A stretch of 26,049 nt of DNA from DATBMA01 sp036555105. Lineage in GTDB: Bacteria; Actinomycetota; Acidimicrobiia; Spongiisociales; ZC4RG35. The position numbers and the translations under genes were made by a program. The notes beneath the pieces were generated by a model that made no database searches, had not been told where the DNA came from, and saw nothing but the letters and a program-made list of their open reading frames with translations. The stretch lies in the NCBI GenBank assembly GCA_036555105.1, contig DATBMA010000072.1, forward strand, positions 1 to 26,049, given 5' to 3'. Positions 1 through 7,511 of the stretch are shown piece after piece (within the stretch, counting starts at the first letter, position 1; the number at the start of each line of letters is the position of its first letter).

Positions 1-168
1 GGCATGAACCCCGACATCCTCCAGCCGGGTGAGCGATGTGCCTCCACCTCCAATCGCAACTTCGAGGGCAGGCAGGGCACCGGCGGACGCACCCACCTGG
101 TGTCGCCGGTGATGGCCGCCGCTGCAGCCATCGCCGGCCACTTCGTTGACGTCAGGGAGTGGAATTGA
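1..168 (+). CDS. leuC: 3-isopropylmalate dehydratase large subunit, C-terminal end (partial)
   Basis: The window opens inside an open frame whose last 55 residues are the C-terminus of LeuC, the large subunit of the [4Fe-4S] isopropylmalate isomerase of leucine synthesis. Visible family signatures are GERCASTSNRNFEGRQG followed by GGRTHLVSPVMAAAAA and a short tail ending DVREWN. The start and the iron-sulfur cysteine pair lie outside the window. The stop (TGA, 166-168) overlaps the ATG of leuD by one base (TGATG), so the two subunits are almost certainly co-transcribed and translationally coupled. The identification is secure despite the short length because this C-terminal motif is highly specific to LeuC. 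Confidence 0.95.
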   Translation, partial: GMNPDILQPGERCASTSNRNFEGRQGTGGRTHLVSPVMAAAAAIAGHFVDVREWN

Positions 169-776
169 TGGAGCCGGTAAACGTCGTCAGCGGGCGCATG
201 GCCCCCCTCCCCCGCGCCAATGTCGACACCGACCAGATCATGCCCAAACAGTTCCTCAAGCGGGTCGAAAGGACCGGGTACGGCCAGTTCCTCTTCCATG
301 ACTGGTGTGCCGCCGACCCCGATTTCGTCATCCTCAAGCCCGAGTACCAGGGTGCCCGCATCCTGGTGACAGGGGCCAACTTCGGCTGCGGCTCATCGCG
401 AGAGCATGCCCCCTGGGGACTCCAGGATTGGGGATTCCGGGCGGTGGTCGCCTCCTCGTTTGGCGACATCTTCCGCAGCAACTGCACCAAGATCGGCCTC
501 CTCCCGGTCGAGCTCCCTGAAGGCGAAGTCCAGCAATTGCTGGCGCTGGCGGCGGCCACTCCGGAGGCGACCGGTGTCATCGATCTGGCGGCCGGCACCA
601 TCACCGCGTCCGACCCCGATCGGGGGGTCGTCCTCGAGTCGAGCTTCGACTTCGACGAGCACACCCGCTGGCGGCTTCTCAACGGCCTTGACGACATCGG
701 ACTGACCCTCGCCCACGAGGACGGAATCGCCGCCTACGAGGCCCGCCGCAGCCGGTGGCTCCCCACCGTCGTCTGA
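168..776 (+). CDS. leuD: 3-isopropylmalate dehydratase small subunit
   Basis: This is LeuD, 202 residues, which forms the swivelling domain of isopropylmalate isomerase and pairs with LeuC to convert 2- to 3-isopropylmalate in leucine synthesis. The sequence shows the NVDTDQIMPKQFLKR motif near residues 18-32 and GCGSSREHAPW near 73-83, both diagnostic of the LeuD/aconitase swivel domain; the length is normal. I chose the ATG at 168 because AGGGAG at 154-159 lies 8 nt upstream and the start overlaps the leuC stop. A GTG at 159 is in frame but sits on the Shine-Dalgarno sequence. No leuB or leuA is visible here. Confidence 0.97.
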   Translation: MEPVNVVSGRMAPLPRANVDTDQIMPKQFLKRVERTGYGQFLFHDWCAADPDFVILKPEYQGARILVTGANFGCGSSREHAPWGLQDWGFRAVVASSFGDIFRSNCTKIGLLPVELPEGEVQQLLALAAATPEATGVIDLAAGTITASDPDRGVVLESSFDFDEHTRWRLLNGLDDIGLTLAHEDGIAAYEARRSRWLPTVV

Positions 777-861
777 CCAGGCCCCGACCAAAGGCCAGAT
801 CCAGGCCGACCAGCTGCGCCTGACTTGAGTAGGTTGGGGTCGCTGCTCACAGGGAGGTTCG

Positions 862-1266
862 ATGTTCACGCCGGTCACCGCGGACGACCTTGCCGCCATC
901 CCTCTGTTTGCCGGGTTGGGGCGCAACAACCTCGATGTGATCGCGCATCACACGATCAAGGTGCTTGCCAGGGAGGGAATACACCTCGTCCGCCAGGGCG
1001 AGCCGGGATTCGACTTCTTCATCGTCCTCAACGGGGACGCCAACGTGCTGGTCGACGGACAGGTGGTAGCCAGCCTCAAGACCGGCGACGTATTCGGGGA
1101 GATGGCCCTGTTGGGCTCGCATCGGAGGATGGCCGACGTCGTCGCAACATCTCAGATGACGCTCGCCACGATGATGGTCTGGGATTTCCGCCGGCTCACC
1201 GCCGACTATCCGCAGGTGGCTGATCGCCTGATGGCCCTCGTACAGACCCGCCAGGCCGAGGACTAG
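862..1266 (+). CDS. Stand-alone cyclic-nucleotide-binding-domain protein
   Basis: A 134-residue protein consisting almost only of a Crp-type cyclic nucleotide-binding beta-roll. The phosphate-binding cassette is visible as GDVFGEMALLG (75-85) followed by RRMADVVA (88-95). The cassette Arg and Ala are kept, but the Ser/Thr usually between them is Met90, so cAMP or cGMP binding is uncertain. No helix-turn-helix, kinase or channel domain follows, so this is not a complete Crp regulator. It may be a free sensor, a partner of another protein, or a structural use of the fold. ATG at 862 is supported by AGGGAGG at 851-857. A TAGGTT box at 830-835 could be its -10. It converges on the lipoprotein gene that ends at 1290. 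Confidence 0.85.
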   Translation: MFTPVTADDLAAIPLFAGLGRNNLDVIAHHTIKVLAREGIHLVRQGEPGFDFFIVLNGDANVLVDGQVVASLKTGDVFGEMALLGSHRRMADVVATSQMTLATMMVWDFRRLTADYPQVADRLMALVQTRQAED

Positions 1267-1289
1267 GAAGCCCCCCGGTCGAAGCGGGC

Positions 1290-1841
1290 CTACTCGTCAG
1301 GCGGCTGACAGGGGCGGGCTTCCAGCGTGACCCGATTTGGCGTCCGGTAGCGATATTTCTGGCCCAGGTACTCGTACTCGACCGCGAAGCCCTCGGTCGT
1401 AGCCGAGTCGACACTCTCGTCCAGGGCCAGCCCAACCACCAGATTCCAGACCGGGACATCGCCGGCTGGGATTCGGGCTTGCCCGGCCGGGACCCCGCGC
1501 CCCCAAAGCACCCCATCTGGCAGCTCGTCCGCAGCAGGCGGATAGCCAAGGTGCACTCCCACCAGGTCTGAGCCGACGGGAACGATCATGGCATCGGTGA
1601 GGGCGAGGCCCGAGGTGGGGCTCACCAGCTCTACGTCGTCGATGCGCACGTCCCCCGATCCGGAGTTGGTGAGCGTGTCCAGGCCGACCGTCACTTGTCG
1701 GGTCGGCCCGACAGGGGTGCACAGCCATCCTGGCTCCTGCTCGACATCGAGAGGGCCGGCTCCATTGCATGAGGTGAGAACGACCAGCAGGCCGATGGTC
1801 CATGCCAGCGGACGGCGTTGATGGCGCGGCCTCACAGGCAT
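1290..1841 (-). CDS. Predicted lipoprotein of unknown function
   Basis: A 183-residue protein with a basic N-terminus (MPVRPRHQRR), a hydrophobic stretch and the lipobox LTSC, giving a lipidated Cys at about residue 25. It should therefore be exported and anchored to the membrane. The mature part has no family I recognise; it is Asp/Val/Gly rich and contains a predicted beta pattern (VTVGLDTLTNSGSGDVRI), perhaps an Ig-like or beta-sandwich fold. The open frame runs 45 codons further upstream, but that extension is low-complexity Gly/Arg and overlaps the Nudix gene, so I start at the ATG whose product has a signal peptide. A TAGGTT box ends 8 nt before this ATG. The gene follows the Nudix gene (12 nt gap) on the same strand. 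Confidence 0.62.
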   Translation of the reverse strand: MPVRPRHQRRPLAWTIGLLVVLTSCNGAGPLDVEQEPGWLCTPVGPTRQVTVGLDTLTNSGSGDVRIDDVELVSPTSGLALTDAMIVPVGSDLVGVHLGYPPAADELPDGVLWGRGVPAGQARIPAGDVPVWNLVVGLALDESVDSATTEGFAVEYEYLGQKYRYRTPNRVTLEARPCQPPDE

Positions 1842-1852
1842 TGTTCGCCAAC

Positions 1853-2323
1853 CTAGACGCCGACGTCGACCACCACCGCCGGGGGCCCCTCCTCCAGCAG
1901 GGCCGCCACCAGCCGTGGCAGCTTTCTTGGGCTGAACAGGGCCTCGGAACCCATCAGCTCCTCGATGGTCCACCATCGGCTGGCGACCATGTACTCCGCC
2001 TTCAGCTGCTCATCGGTCAAACGCGGGCGGATCTCGAATTCCGTGGTGTGCAGCAGGTAGATCACCTCGGACTGTCCGTCGTAGGAGCCGTCGATGAACG
2101 GGAACACATGGGTCCGGCGCCAGATCGGGCCATCGCTGACCGTCGTCTCGAGCCCCACCTCTTCCAGCAGCTCGCGCTCGAGGGCGGCCTCGGCCGACTC
2201 ACCCTCCTGAATCCCCCCGCCCGGCAGGGCCCAGACCACTCCATCGGGGAAGTCGAAGGCCACCAGGAGCACTCGCAGCTTCGGGTCGATGATCAGCCCA
2301 CGCACCGCCTCGCGAATACGCAT
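1853..2323 (-). CDS. Nudix hydrolase
   Basis: A 156-residue Nudix-family pyrophosphohydrolase. The full Nudix box is present at about residues 36-58 in the form G-x5-E-x7-R-E-L-L-E-E-V-G-L, including the metal-binding RExxEE glutamates, so it should be active on a nucleoside diphosphate linked to another moiety; the substrate cannot be read from the sequence. The ATG at 2323 was chosen because family homology begins directly there (MRIREAVRGLIID); the longer open frame extends into the GDPD gene and reads as low-complexity sequence. Only 5 nt separate it from the GDPD stop, so the two genes are very likely one transcript. Confidence 0.88.
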   Translation of the reverse strand: MRIREAVRGLIIDPKLRVLLVAFDFPDGVVWALPGGGIQEGESAEAALERELLEEVGLETTVSDGPIWRRTHVFPFIDGSYDGQSEVIYLLHTTEFEIRPRLTDEQLKAEYMVASRWWTIEELMGSEALFSPRKLPRLVAALLEEGPPAVVVDVGV

Positions 2324-2328
2324 GGATG

Positions 2329-3120
2329 TCAGGCAGCGGGGACGGCGGGACCGGAGGGGGCCACGACTCCGGACATCAGGTCGGGCCGGTCCGTGATCAA
2401 CCCGTCGACCCCGAGCGCCAGCAGTCGCTTTGCCTCCTCCGGCTCGTTGATCGTCCAAGCATGGACCAGCAGTCCTATGCGGTGAGCCGTCTCCACGAAC
2501 CGAGGAGTGATCACGGGAGCCCCGTACCAGGACACCGGCACTTGCATCGCCTGCACGTCGATCGACGGCTCGATTCCGAGGCGGGATGCACCCATCAACC
2601 CGGTGATCTCACTCGGCCCACCGGAAACCGCCACCGATCCGCCGCTGATGATGCGGAACCGCTGAACCCGCGCACTCGAGAAGCTGCCGACGATCAGACG
2701 CGAGTGGGCTTCCAGTCGCTCGATCAGCTGCCACAGCGGCGCCTCCAGGCCCTCCTCCTTGAGATCCACGATCACACCGTGGTCGGGGAAGGTGGTAAGC
2801 AACTCCTCGAGGGTTGGGATGCCGACTCCCTCCCCGCGGAACGGATAGGACCCGTTGATGCGGTGCCTGTAGCCGGCGTCGACCTCTTGCAGCTCGGACC
2901 TCGTGCGCGATCGGACCGGCCCGCTGCCGTTGGTGGTGCGATCGAGAGTGGAGTCGTGGTGGCACATGACGACCCCGTCGGCAGTCAGGCGAAGGTCAGT
3001 TTCGAAGAACCGCGCCCCCAACCCGGCTGCCGCGCTGAAGGCAGGGAGGGTGTTCTCTGGCCAGAGCAGCCGGCTGCCGCGATGGGCGATGACTATCGGA
3101 TGCCCGGTATCGAATATCAC
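2329..3120 (-). CDS. Glycerophosphodiester phosphodiesterase (UgpQ/GDPD family)
   Basis: A 263-residue GDPD-family enzyme that hydrolyses glycerophosphodiesters to glycerol-3-phosphate and an alcohol. Catalytic and metal-binding residues are all visible: His13-Arg14 in IAHRG, Glu22 in PENT, Glu40 and Asp42 in ETDLRLTADG, and His55-Asp56 in CHHD. The C-terminal HAWTINEPEEAKRLLALGVDG and ITDRPDL segments are also typical. No signal peptide is present, so it is cytoplasmic. The start is GTG with no obvious Shine-Dalgarno sequence. It lies downstream of the HU gene but a strong hairpin (3133-3152) separates them, so it may have its own promoter. Confidence 0.95.
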   Translation of the reverse strand: MIFDTGHPIVIAHRGSRLLWPENTLPAFSAAAGLGARFFETDLRLTADGVVMCHHDSTLDRTTNGSGPVRSRTRSELQEVDAGYRHRINGSYPFRGEGVGIPTLEELLTTFPDHGVIVDLKEEGLEAPLWQLIERLEAHSRLIVGSFSSARVQRFRIISGGSVAVSGGPSEITGLMGASRLGIEPSIDVQAMQVPVSWYGAPVITPRFVETAHRIGLLVHAWTINEPEEAKRLLALGVDGLITDRPDLMSGVVAPSGPAVPAA

Positions 3121-3132
3121 GATCTGTCGAGA

Positions 3133-3152
3133 GGCCCCCGTCGTCGGGGGCC
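3133..3152 (-). terminator. GC-rich hairpin after the HU gene
   Basis: GGCCCCCG and CGGGGGCC form a perfect 8-bp stem around a 4-nt loop, 22 nt after the HU stop on the minus strand. No U-run follows in either direction, so it would be an atypical intrinsic terminator, or a structure that stabilises the HU mRNA end. Its position between a highly expressed gene (HU) and the GDPD gene favours a role in limiting read-through. Confidence 0.5.
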
Positions 3153-3174
3153 CCTCATCAGGTGTTGGTGCCGA

Positions 3175-3468
3175 TCAGACCGCTACCCGGTCCTTCAGCC
3201 CCTTGGCCGGGGTGAAGTGGGCGTATTTGCGGGCCGGGATCTGGATGGTGGCGCCGGTGGCGGGGTTGCGGCCGGTCCGTGCGGAACGACTCTTGACAGC
3301 AAATGTCCCGAAACCGCTGATCGTGACCTTGTCGCCAGCGTCCAGCTCCACGGCGATGATGCCCTCGCCCGATTCGGACGAGAAGATGCAGTCCACCACT
3401 TCGGCCGCTTTGGCCTGGGGCAGACCGGTCTTCTTGGCGAGCTTCTGCGCCATCTCCGTCTTGTTCAC
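3175..3468 (-). CDS. hup: DNA-binding protein HU
   Basis: A 97-residue HU/IHF-family histone-like protein that coats and bends chromosomal DNA as a dimer. The family signature GFGTFAVKSRSARTGRNPATG (about 52-72, the DNA-embracing arm) is intact, preceded by MNKTEMAQKLAKKTGLPQAKA. The usual short form is present; the long Lys/Ala-rich tail of mycobacterial and streptomycete HupB is absent. The start is GTG at 3468 with an excellent AGGAGG (3473-3478) upstream. The 5' leader carries a 7-bp hairpin (3491-3510). Confidence 0.96.
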   Translation of the reverse strand: MNKTEMAQKLAKKTGLPQAKAAEVVDCIFSSESGEGIIAVELDAGDKVTISGFGTFAVKSRSARTGRNPATGATIQIPARKYAHFTPAKGLKDRVAV

Positions 3469-3490
3469 GGTGCCTCCTATTGGTCGGCGT

Positions 3491-3510
3491 CGGCGACCCA
3501 GCAGTCGCCG
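3491..3510 (-). promoter_or_regulatory. Hairpin in the HU 5' leader
   Basis: CGGCGAC and GTCGCCG form a perfect 7-bp stem with a 6-nt loop, ending 12 nt upstream of the HU Shine-Dalgarno sequence on the minus strand. It may stabilise the leader or control translation. No -10/-35 pair could be assigned confidently in 3511-3577. Confidence 0.35.
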
Positions 3511-3577
3511 GTGTTACCGAGTCACCTTAAAGGAATTGCTAGGTAGAACGGGGTCTTTCGAGCTCCGGGGCCCCTCT

Positions 3578-3592
3578 GAGGCCGGCGGCCTC
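3578..3592 (-). terminator. Candidate terminator hairpin after hutI
   Basis: GAGGCC-GGC-GGCCTC forms a 6-bp stem with a 3-nt loop about 40 nt beyond the hutI stop, immediately after the tandem repeats. A GGGGCCCC palindrome lies just beyond. There is no U-run, so termination is an inference from position and stability only. Confidence 0.33.
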
Positions 3593-3631
3593 GAGACCGT
3601 GAGACCTTGAGACTCGAGACCGTGCGACCGT
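3593..3631. repeat. Five tandem 7-8 bp units of GAGACCGT type
   Basis: Units in order are GAGACCGT, GAGACCTT, GAGACTC, GAGACCGT, GCGACCGT. The array abuts the hutI stop codon (TGA on the minus strand, 3631-3633). The same unit recurs at 6723-6746. With the hairpin at 3578-3592 it fills the hutI-HU intergenic region; nothing gene-like is seen there. Confidence 0.8.
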
Positions 3632-4977
3632 CATCCCACCGGGTCGCCGTCCTTGATCACTACCGCAGCCAGGTTCTGGTCGGGGCGATAGCCCAGGTGG
3701 CGGTAGCTGTCGGCTTCCAGCACCACCAGGTCGGCAATCGCCCCGGGAGCGACCAGCCCCTTGTCGTCTTCCTCCAGGGCGAGGGCGCCTCCCCTGGTGG
3801 CCGACCAGAGTGCCCGCTCCAAAGCCAGCCCGGCGTCGGCCACGGCCACCGCCAGCACCAGTTGCATGGAGAGGACGTAGGAGGTTCCAGGGTTGCAATC
3901 GGTCCCCAAGGCGACGGTCACCCTTTCGTCCCAGAGCATGCGGGCAGGAGCGGCGGGCGAGCGGGTGCCCCAGGACGCGGTCGGGAGGAGGACGGCCGCG
4001 ACTCCGGCCTCTCGCAGTCCTCTGGCCTGCTCTCTGGTCACGTGTTCCAGGTGATCGGCACTGACCGCCCCAAGGCGCGCAGCGAGATCCGCACCCCCGC
4101 TGTCGGCCAGTTGATTGGCATGGATGCGTGGCTTGAGCCCGGCGGTCATCCCGGCCCTGAGAATCTGCTCGGACTCGTCGACGGTAAAAGCCCCCTCGTC
4201 GCAGAACACGTCGCAGTAGGAAGCAAGCCCGGCGCAGGCCGGAATCATGCTGGTCTCCACCAATTCCACATACCGCCGACGATCGTCGGCGAACTCGGGC
4301 GGTACTGAGTGGGCCCCAAGGAAGGTGGTGACCACATCCACCGGAAGGGACTCGCCTATCTGGCGGCCCACTTCGAGCAACACCACCTCGGTCCTTGTGT
4401 CGAGCCCATAACCCGACTTGACCTCAACGGTGGTCGTCCCGTGCTCGAGCATGGAGCCGACCCGATCCAAAGCAGACTCGAGCAGCTCCGCCGGGGACGC
4501 TGATCGGGTGGCTGCCACGGTCGAGGCGATGCCGCCCCCCGCGCGTCGGAGATCCTGATAGCTCGCCCCGGCGGCCCGCATCTCGTATTCGGCCGACCGG
4601 TCACCGGCAAAGACGAGGTGGGTGTGCGGATCGACGAAGCCAGGGATCACAGCCCTGCCCTCGCATTGCAGTTCAGGGAGGTCCCCGTACCGAGAAGGCG
4701 GAGATCCGCTCCCAACCCAGTCGATCAGCCCACCGGTGATTGCCACCGCTGCTTCTTCGACCAGGCCCAGGCGGCCGGGAAAACGGGGGTCGTTGGTGAC
4801 AAGCTCCGAGATGCCTGTGAGCACCAGGTCGCCACCGCTCGGTCGCATCGTCGGCCCGGCGACGTCGGCGGCCAGGGCGACACAGTCGGGACAGATGGCG
4901 ACCCCGCCGGGCCCGGCGAATAGGTGATCGACTTCCGACTCGTCCCTACCGCAGAACGAGCAACGCGCCCTGGCCAC
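3631..4977 (-). CDS. hutI: Imidazolonepropionase with N-terminal ClpX-type C4 zinc finger
   Basis: HutI hydrolyses imidazolone-5-propionate to N-formimino-L-glutamate, step three of histidine degradation. The amidohydrolase part (about residue 44 onward, close to the usual 405-residue length) has the metal-binding HTH (118-120), EVKSGYGL, HANQLADSGG, ADHLEHV and LGTDCNPGT motifs. Ahead of it are about 43 extra residues reading CSFCGRDESEVDHLFAGPGG then ICPDC, a close match to the ClpX zinc-binding domain with Cys at 6, 9, 29 and 32. The frame is open throughout and an in-frame stop lies 14 codons above the first GTG. Starts: GTG at 4980 or 4977; the latter is exactly 6 nt after TACCCT, suiting a leaderless transcript. 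Starting at the internal ATG (residue 44) would remove the finger and has no Shine-Dalgarno sequence. The role of the finger is unknown. Confidence 0.95.
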   Translation of the reverse strand: MARARCSFCGRDESEVDHLFAGPGGVAICPDCVALAADVAGPTMRPSGGDLVLTGISELVTNDPRFPGRLGLVEEAAVAITGGLIDWVGSGSPPSRYGDLPELQCEGRAVIPGFVDPHTHLVFAGDRSAEYEMRAAGASYQDLRRAGGGIASTVAATRSASPAELLESALDRVGSMLEHGTTTVEVKSGYGLDTRTEVVLLEVGRQIGESLPVDVVTTFLGAHSVPPEFADDRRRYVELVETSMIPACAGLASYCDVFCDEGAFTVDESEQILRAGMTAGLKPRIHANQLADSGGADLAARLGAVSADHLEHVTREQARGLREAGVAAVLLPTASWGTRSPAAPARMLWDERVTVALGTDCNPGTSYVLSMQLVLAVAVADAGLALERALWSATRGGALALEEDDKGLVAPGAIADLVVLEADSYRHLGYRPDQNLAAVVIKDGDPVG

Positions 4978-4983
4978 CACGGC

Positions 4984-4989
4984 AGGGTA
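4984..4989 (-). promoter_or_regulatory. Candidate -10 box of hutI (TACCCT)
   Basis: TACCCT on the minus strand occupies -12 to -7 relative to the GTG at 4977, where a -10 hexamer would place transcription start on the start codon itself. No consensus -35 is visible. The same TAnnnT spacing recurs before hutU, the methyltransferase and kgd. Confidence 0.35.
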
Positions 4990-5050
4990 GGTGAAGGCCT
5001 CGGTCTGACTCCGGACTCCTCAGCCCGGCAGGTGGACATCTGCTCCGCGT

Positions 5051-6709
5051 TCAACCCGGTGTGGCGTCGCCCCCCATCGGGATGCGGACGCCCCGTTCAT
5101 TCGCCACCTGGCGGGCGCGTTCGTAGCCGGCGTCGGCGTGACGGAGCACTCCCATCCCCGGGTCATTGGTCAGCACCCGCTCCAGCCGCATCGCCCCTTC
5201 GGCGGTCCCGTCCGCCACCACCTGGGCGCCGGCGTGAATCGACTTGCCCATGCCAACTCCGCCCCCGTGATGGACCGCCACCCAGGCGGCACCAGAGGCG
5301 GTGTTGACCAGTGCGTTGAGGATCGGCCAGTCGGCGATCGCGTCGCTTCCATCCGCCATCGACTCCGTCTCCCGATAAGGCGAGGCCACCGAGCCGCTGT
5401 CGAGGTGATCGCGTCCGATGACGATCGGCGCCTTCACCTTCCCCGAGGCGACCAGCTCGTTGAAAGCCAGTCCGGCCTGGTCCCGCTCCCCGTAGCCGAG
5501 CCAGCAGATGCGGGCGGGCAGGCCCTGGAACGGGACTCGGGTACGGGCCAGTTCCAGCCACCGCTGAAGCGGCCGGTTTTCGGGGAACAGCCCTGCCACT
5601 GCCTGGTCGGTGGCGGCGATGTCAGCCGGATCACCTGACAGGGCCACCCAGCGGAACGGACCCAGCCCTTCGCAGAACAGGGGCCGGATGTAGGCAGGCA
5701 CGAACCCCGGGTAGTCGAAGGCGTGTTCAAAGCCACCCTGCACGGCCTCCCCTCGCAGGTTGTTCCCGTAGTCGAAGACCTCGGCTCCGGCCTCCTTGAA
5801 TCCGACCATGGAGGCGCAATGCTCGGCCATCGCCCGGCGCGCCTCGCCGATGTATCGGGCGGGGTCGGCTCCACGCAGCTCAGCCGCCGCTTCCAAGGTG
5901 AACCCGTTGGGTACATACCCGTTCAGAGGGTCGTGGGCCGAGGTCTGATCGGTGACGATGTCGACCTCGACGCCTCTTCGCAGGATCTCGGGGAATGTGT
6001 CGGCGGCGTTGCCCAGGACGCCGACGGAGACCGCCGTCCCCTCCTGTCTGGCCTGTTCACATCGATGGAGGGCGTCGTCGAGGCTGGGGGCGACCTCGTC
6101 GAGATAGCCGATCTCGAGGCGCCGCTGCAGCCTGGCCGGGTCGATCTCCACCACCAAGGCGACCCCCTCGTTCATCGTCACCGCCAGCGGTTGGGCACCG
6201 CCCATTCCGCCCAGGCCTGCAGTGAGGGTGAGAGTGCCCCGCAGCGAGCCACCAAAACGGAGGTCGCCGATCGCCACGAACGTCTGATAGGTGCCCTGCA
6301 GGATCCCCTGGGTGCCGATGTAGATCCACGAGCCCGCCGTCATCTGCCCGTACATGGTCAAGCCGGCCGCCTCCAACTCCCAGAAGCTCTCCCAGGTCGC
6401 CCAATCCGGCACCAGCAGCGAGTTTGCGATGAGGACCCGGGGCGAAAGCGGATGGGTCTTGACCACCCCCACCGGCTTGCCCGATTGGACCAGGAGCGTC
6501 TCGTCGTTCTCGAGATCAAGCAGGCAGCGGACGATGGCGTGATAGGCGTCCCAGTTGCGGGCAGCCTTGCCGGTGCCGCCGTAGACCACCAGGTCCTCGG
6601 GCCTCTCGGCCACTTCGGGGTCGAGATTGTTCTGCAGGCATCTGAGAGCGGCCTCCTGCAGCCACCCCTTGGCGTTGAGCTCAGGCCCTCGAAAGGCGCG
6701 AATGGTCAC
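5051..6709 (-). CDS. hutU: Urocanate hydratase
   Basis: HutU adds water to urocanate to give imidazolone-5-propionate, using tightly bound NAD+ as electrophile; it is cytoplasmic. From the GTG at 6709 the protein is 552 residues, normal for the family, and starts MTIRAFRGPELNAKGWLQEA, aligning with known urocanases. Conserved stretches include VVYGGTGKAARNWD, MTAGSWIYIGTQGI, TLTAGLGGMGGAQPLA, TDQTSAHDPLNGY, FDYGNN and the C-terminal HHGGGVGMGKSIHAG. The frame is open to another GTG at 6754, but that adds 15 residues encoded by the tandem repeat, and TACGCT sits exactly 6 nt before the 6709 GTG. It lies 70 nt upstream of hutI and is divergent from a methyltransferase. Confidence 0.96.
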   Translation of the reverse strand: MTIRAFRGPELNAKGWLQEAALRCLQNNLDPEVAERPEDLVVYGGTGKAARNWDAYHAIVRCLLDLENDETLLVQSGKPVGVVKTHPLSPRVLIANSLLVPDWATWESFWELEAAGLTMYGQMTAGSWIYIGTQGILQGTYQTFVAIGDLRFGGSLRGTLTLTAGLGGMGGAQPLAVTMNEGVALVVEIDPARLQRRLEIGYLDEVAPSLDDALHRCEQARQEGTAVSVGVLGNAADTFPEILRRGVEVDIVTDQTSAHDPLNGYVPNGFTLEAAAELRGADPARYIGEARRAMAEHCASMVGFKEAGAEVFDYGNNLRGEAVQGGFEHAFDYPGFVPAYIRPLFCEGLGPFRWVALSGDPADIAATDQAVAGLFPENRPLQRWLELARTRVPFQGLPARICWLGYGERDQAGLAFNELVASGKVKAPIVIGRDHLDSGSVASPYRETESMADGSDAIADWPILNALVNTASGAAWVAVHHGGGVGMGKSIHAGAQVVADGTAEGAMRLERVLTNDPGMGVLRHADAGYERARQVANERGVRIPMGGDATPG

Positions 6710-6715
6710 CGGCGG

Positions 6716-6721
6716 AGCGTA
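6716..6721 (-). promoter_or_regulatory. Candidate -10 box of hutU (TACGCT)
   Basis: TACGCT on the minus strand spans -12 to -7 of the GTG at 6709, the position expected for a leaderless transcript. The tandem GAGACC repeats would then cover the -35 region. There is no TTGACA-like -35. Confidence 0.35.
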
Positions 6722-6722
6722 G

Positions 6723-6746
6723 GTCACCGTGAGACCGTGAGACCTC
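6723..6746. repeat. Three tandem 8-bp units of GAGACCGT type
   Basis: GTCACCGT, GAGACCGT, GAGACCTC in tandem, the same family as 3593-3631. They lie in the hutU-methyltransferase divergent region, overlapping the longer possible hutU N-terminus. A CTTGGTA-type repeat follows at 6754. Confidence 0.7.
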
Positions 6747-6753
6747 GGCCGCA

Positions 6754-6763
6754 CTTGGTACTT
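6754..6763. repeat. Short CTTGGTA repeat copy (1.4 units)
   Basis: CTTGGTACTT matches the 7-bp unit found 4.4 times at 16501-16531. Its TACTTT (with the next base) coincides with the candidate -10 of the methyltransferase gene. Confidence 0.4.
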
Positions 6764-6764
6764 T
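6759..6764 (+). promoter_or_regulatory. Candidate -10 box of the methyltransferase gene (TACTTT)
   Basis: TACTTT lies 6 nt before the ATG at 6771, giving a leaderless start. It helps choose ATG 6771 over the in-frame GTGs at 6765 and 6768. Confidence 0.35.
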
Positions 6765-6770
6765 GTGGTG

Positions 6771-7511
6771 ATGGAGGACTACCGGCCGGAGACGTACGGG
6801 GAGAAGATGGCGTCCAGCTACGACGACTTCGCTCTAATGCGAGTCGGCGAGCTCCCGGACGCCGCAGTCGACACCCTCGCTCGGCTGGCAGCCGGCGGGC
6901 GTGCCCTGGAGCTTGGCATCGGCACCGGCCGGGTGGCCTTGCCGCTGGCCGCGCGGGGGGTGGAGGTGTTTGGACTCGATGTCTCCGCCCCCATGGTGGC
7001 GAAGATGCGGGAGAAGCCGGGCGGGGATCGCATCCCGGTGACGATGGGCGACATGGTCGACGTGGCGGTCGAAGGCGAGTTCACCTTGATCTTCGTCGTG
7101 TTCAACACATTCTTCGTACTCCTCACCCAGGAGGACCAAATCGCGTGCTTCCGCAATGTCGCATCCCGGCTCGAGCGGGGTGGCTGCTTCCTCATCGACG
7201 CGTTCTTCCCGGACGTCTCCAGGTACGACCGCAACCAGAGGGTGGACGCCCTCGACGTGAGCGTCGACGGCGTTGTGATCAGCGTGGCGATGCACGACCG
7301 GGCCTCACAGCGCATCGACGCGGCCAACCTCACCCTTGGGGGAGACGGCATCGGAGTGATGCCGGTGGCCCTGCGCTATGTCTGGCCCTCGGAGCTCGAC
7401 CTAATGGCGCGGCTGGCCGGCATGGAGCTGGAGAGCAGGTGGGCCGACTGGTCCGGCGCCCCCTTCACCTCATCCAGCGATCGACACATCAGCGTCTATC
7501 GCAAGCCCTAG
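6771..7511 (+). CDS. Class I SAM-dependent methyltransferase
   Basis: A 246-residue Rossmann-fold methyltransferase. SAM-binding motif I is ALELGIGTGR (about 45-54), followed by VFGLDVSAPM with the acidic residue that contacts the SAM ribose, then MGDMVDVAVEGEFTLIFVVFN and RGGCFLIDAF. The fold resembles the Methyltransf_25/UbiE-like group that acts on small molecules, but the substrate cannot be told. It is the only plus-strand gene in the hut block, divergent from hutU and tail-to-tail with the gene ending at 7508; the two stop codons overlap in the sequence CTAG. Whether it has anything to do with histidine metabolism is open; methylation of histidine, urocanate or an unrelated metabolite is equally possible. 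Confidence 0.88.
   Translation: MEDYRPETYGEKMASSYDDFALMRVGELPDAAVDTLARLAAGGRALELGIGTGRVALPLAARGVEVFGLDVSAPMVAKMREKPGGDRIPVTMGDMVDVAVEGEFTLIFVVFNTFFVLLTQEDQIACFRNVASRLERGGCFLIDAFFPDVSRYDRNQRVDALDVSVDGVVISVAMHDRASQRIDAANLTLGGDGIGVMPVALRYVWPSELDLMARLAGMELESRWADWSGAPFTSSSDRHISVYRKP

Noticed and set aside
2326..3546. 406-residue plus-strand open frame across the GDPD and HU genes
   Set aside because: Antisense to two confident genes; no family features.
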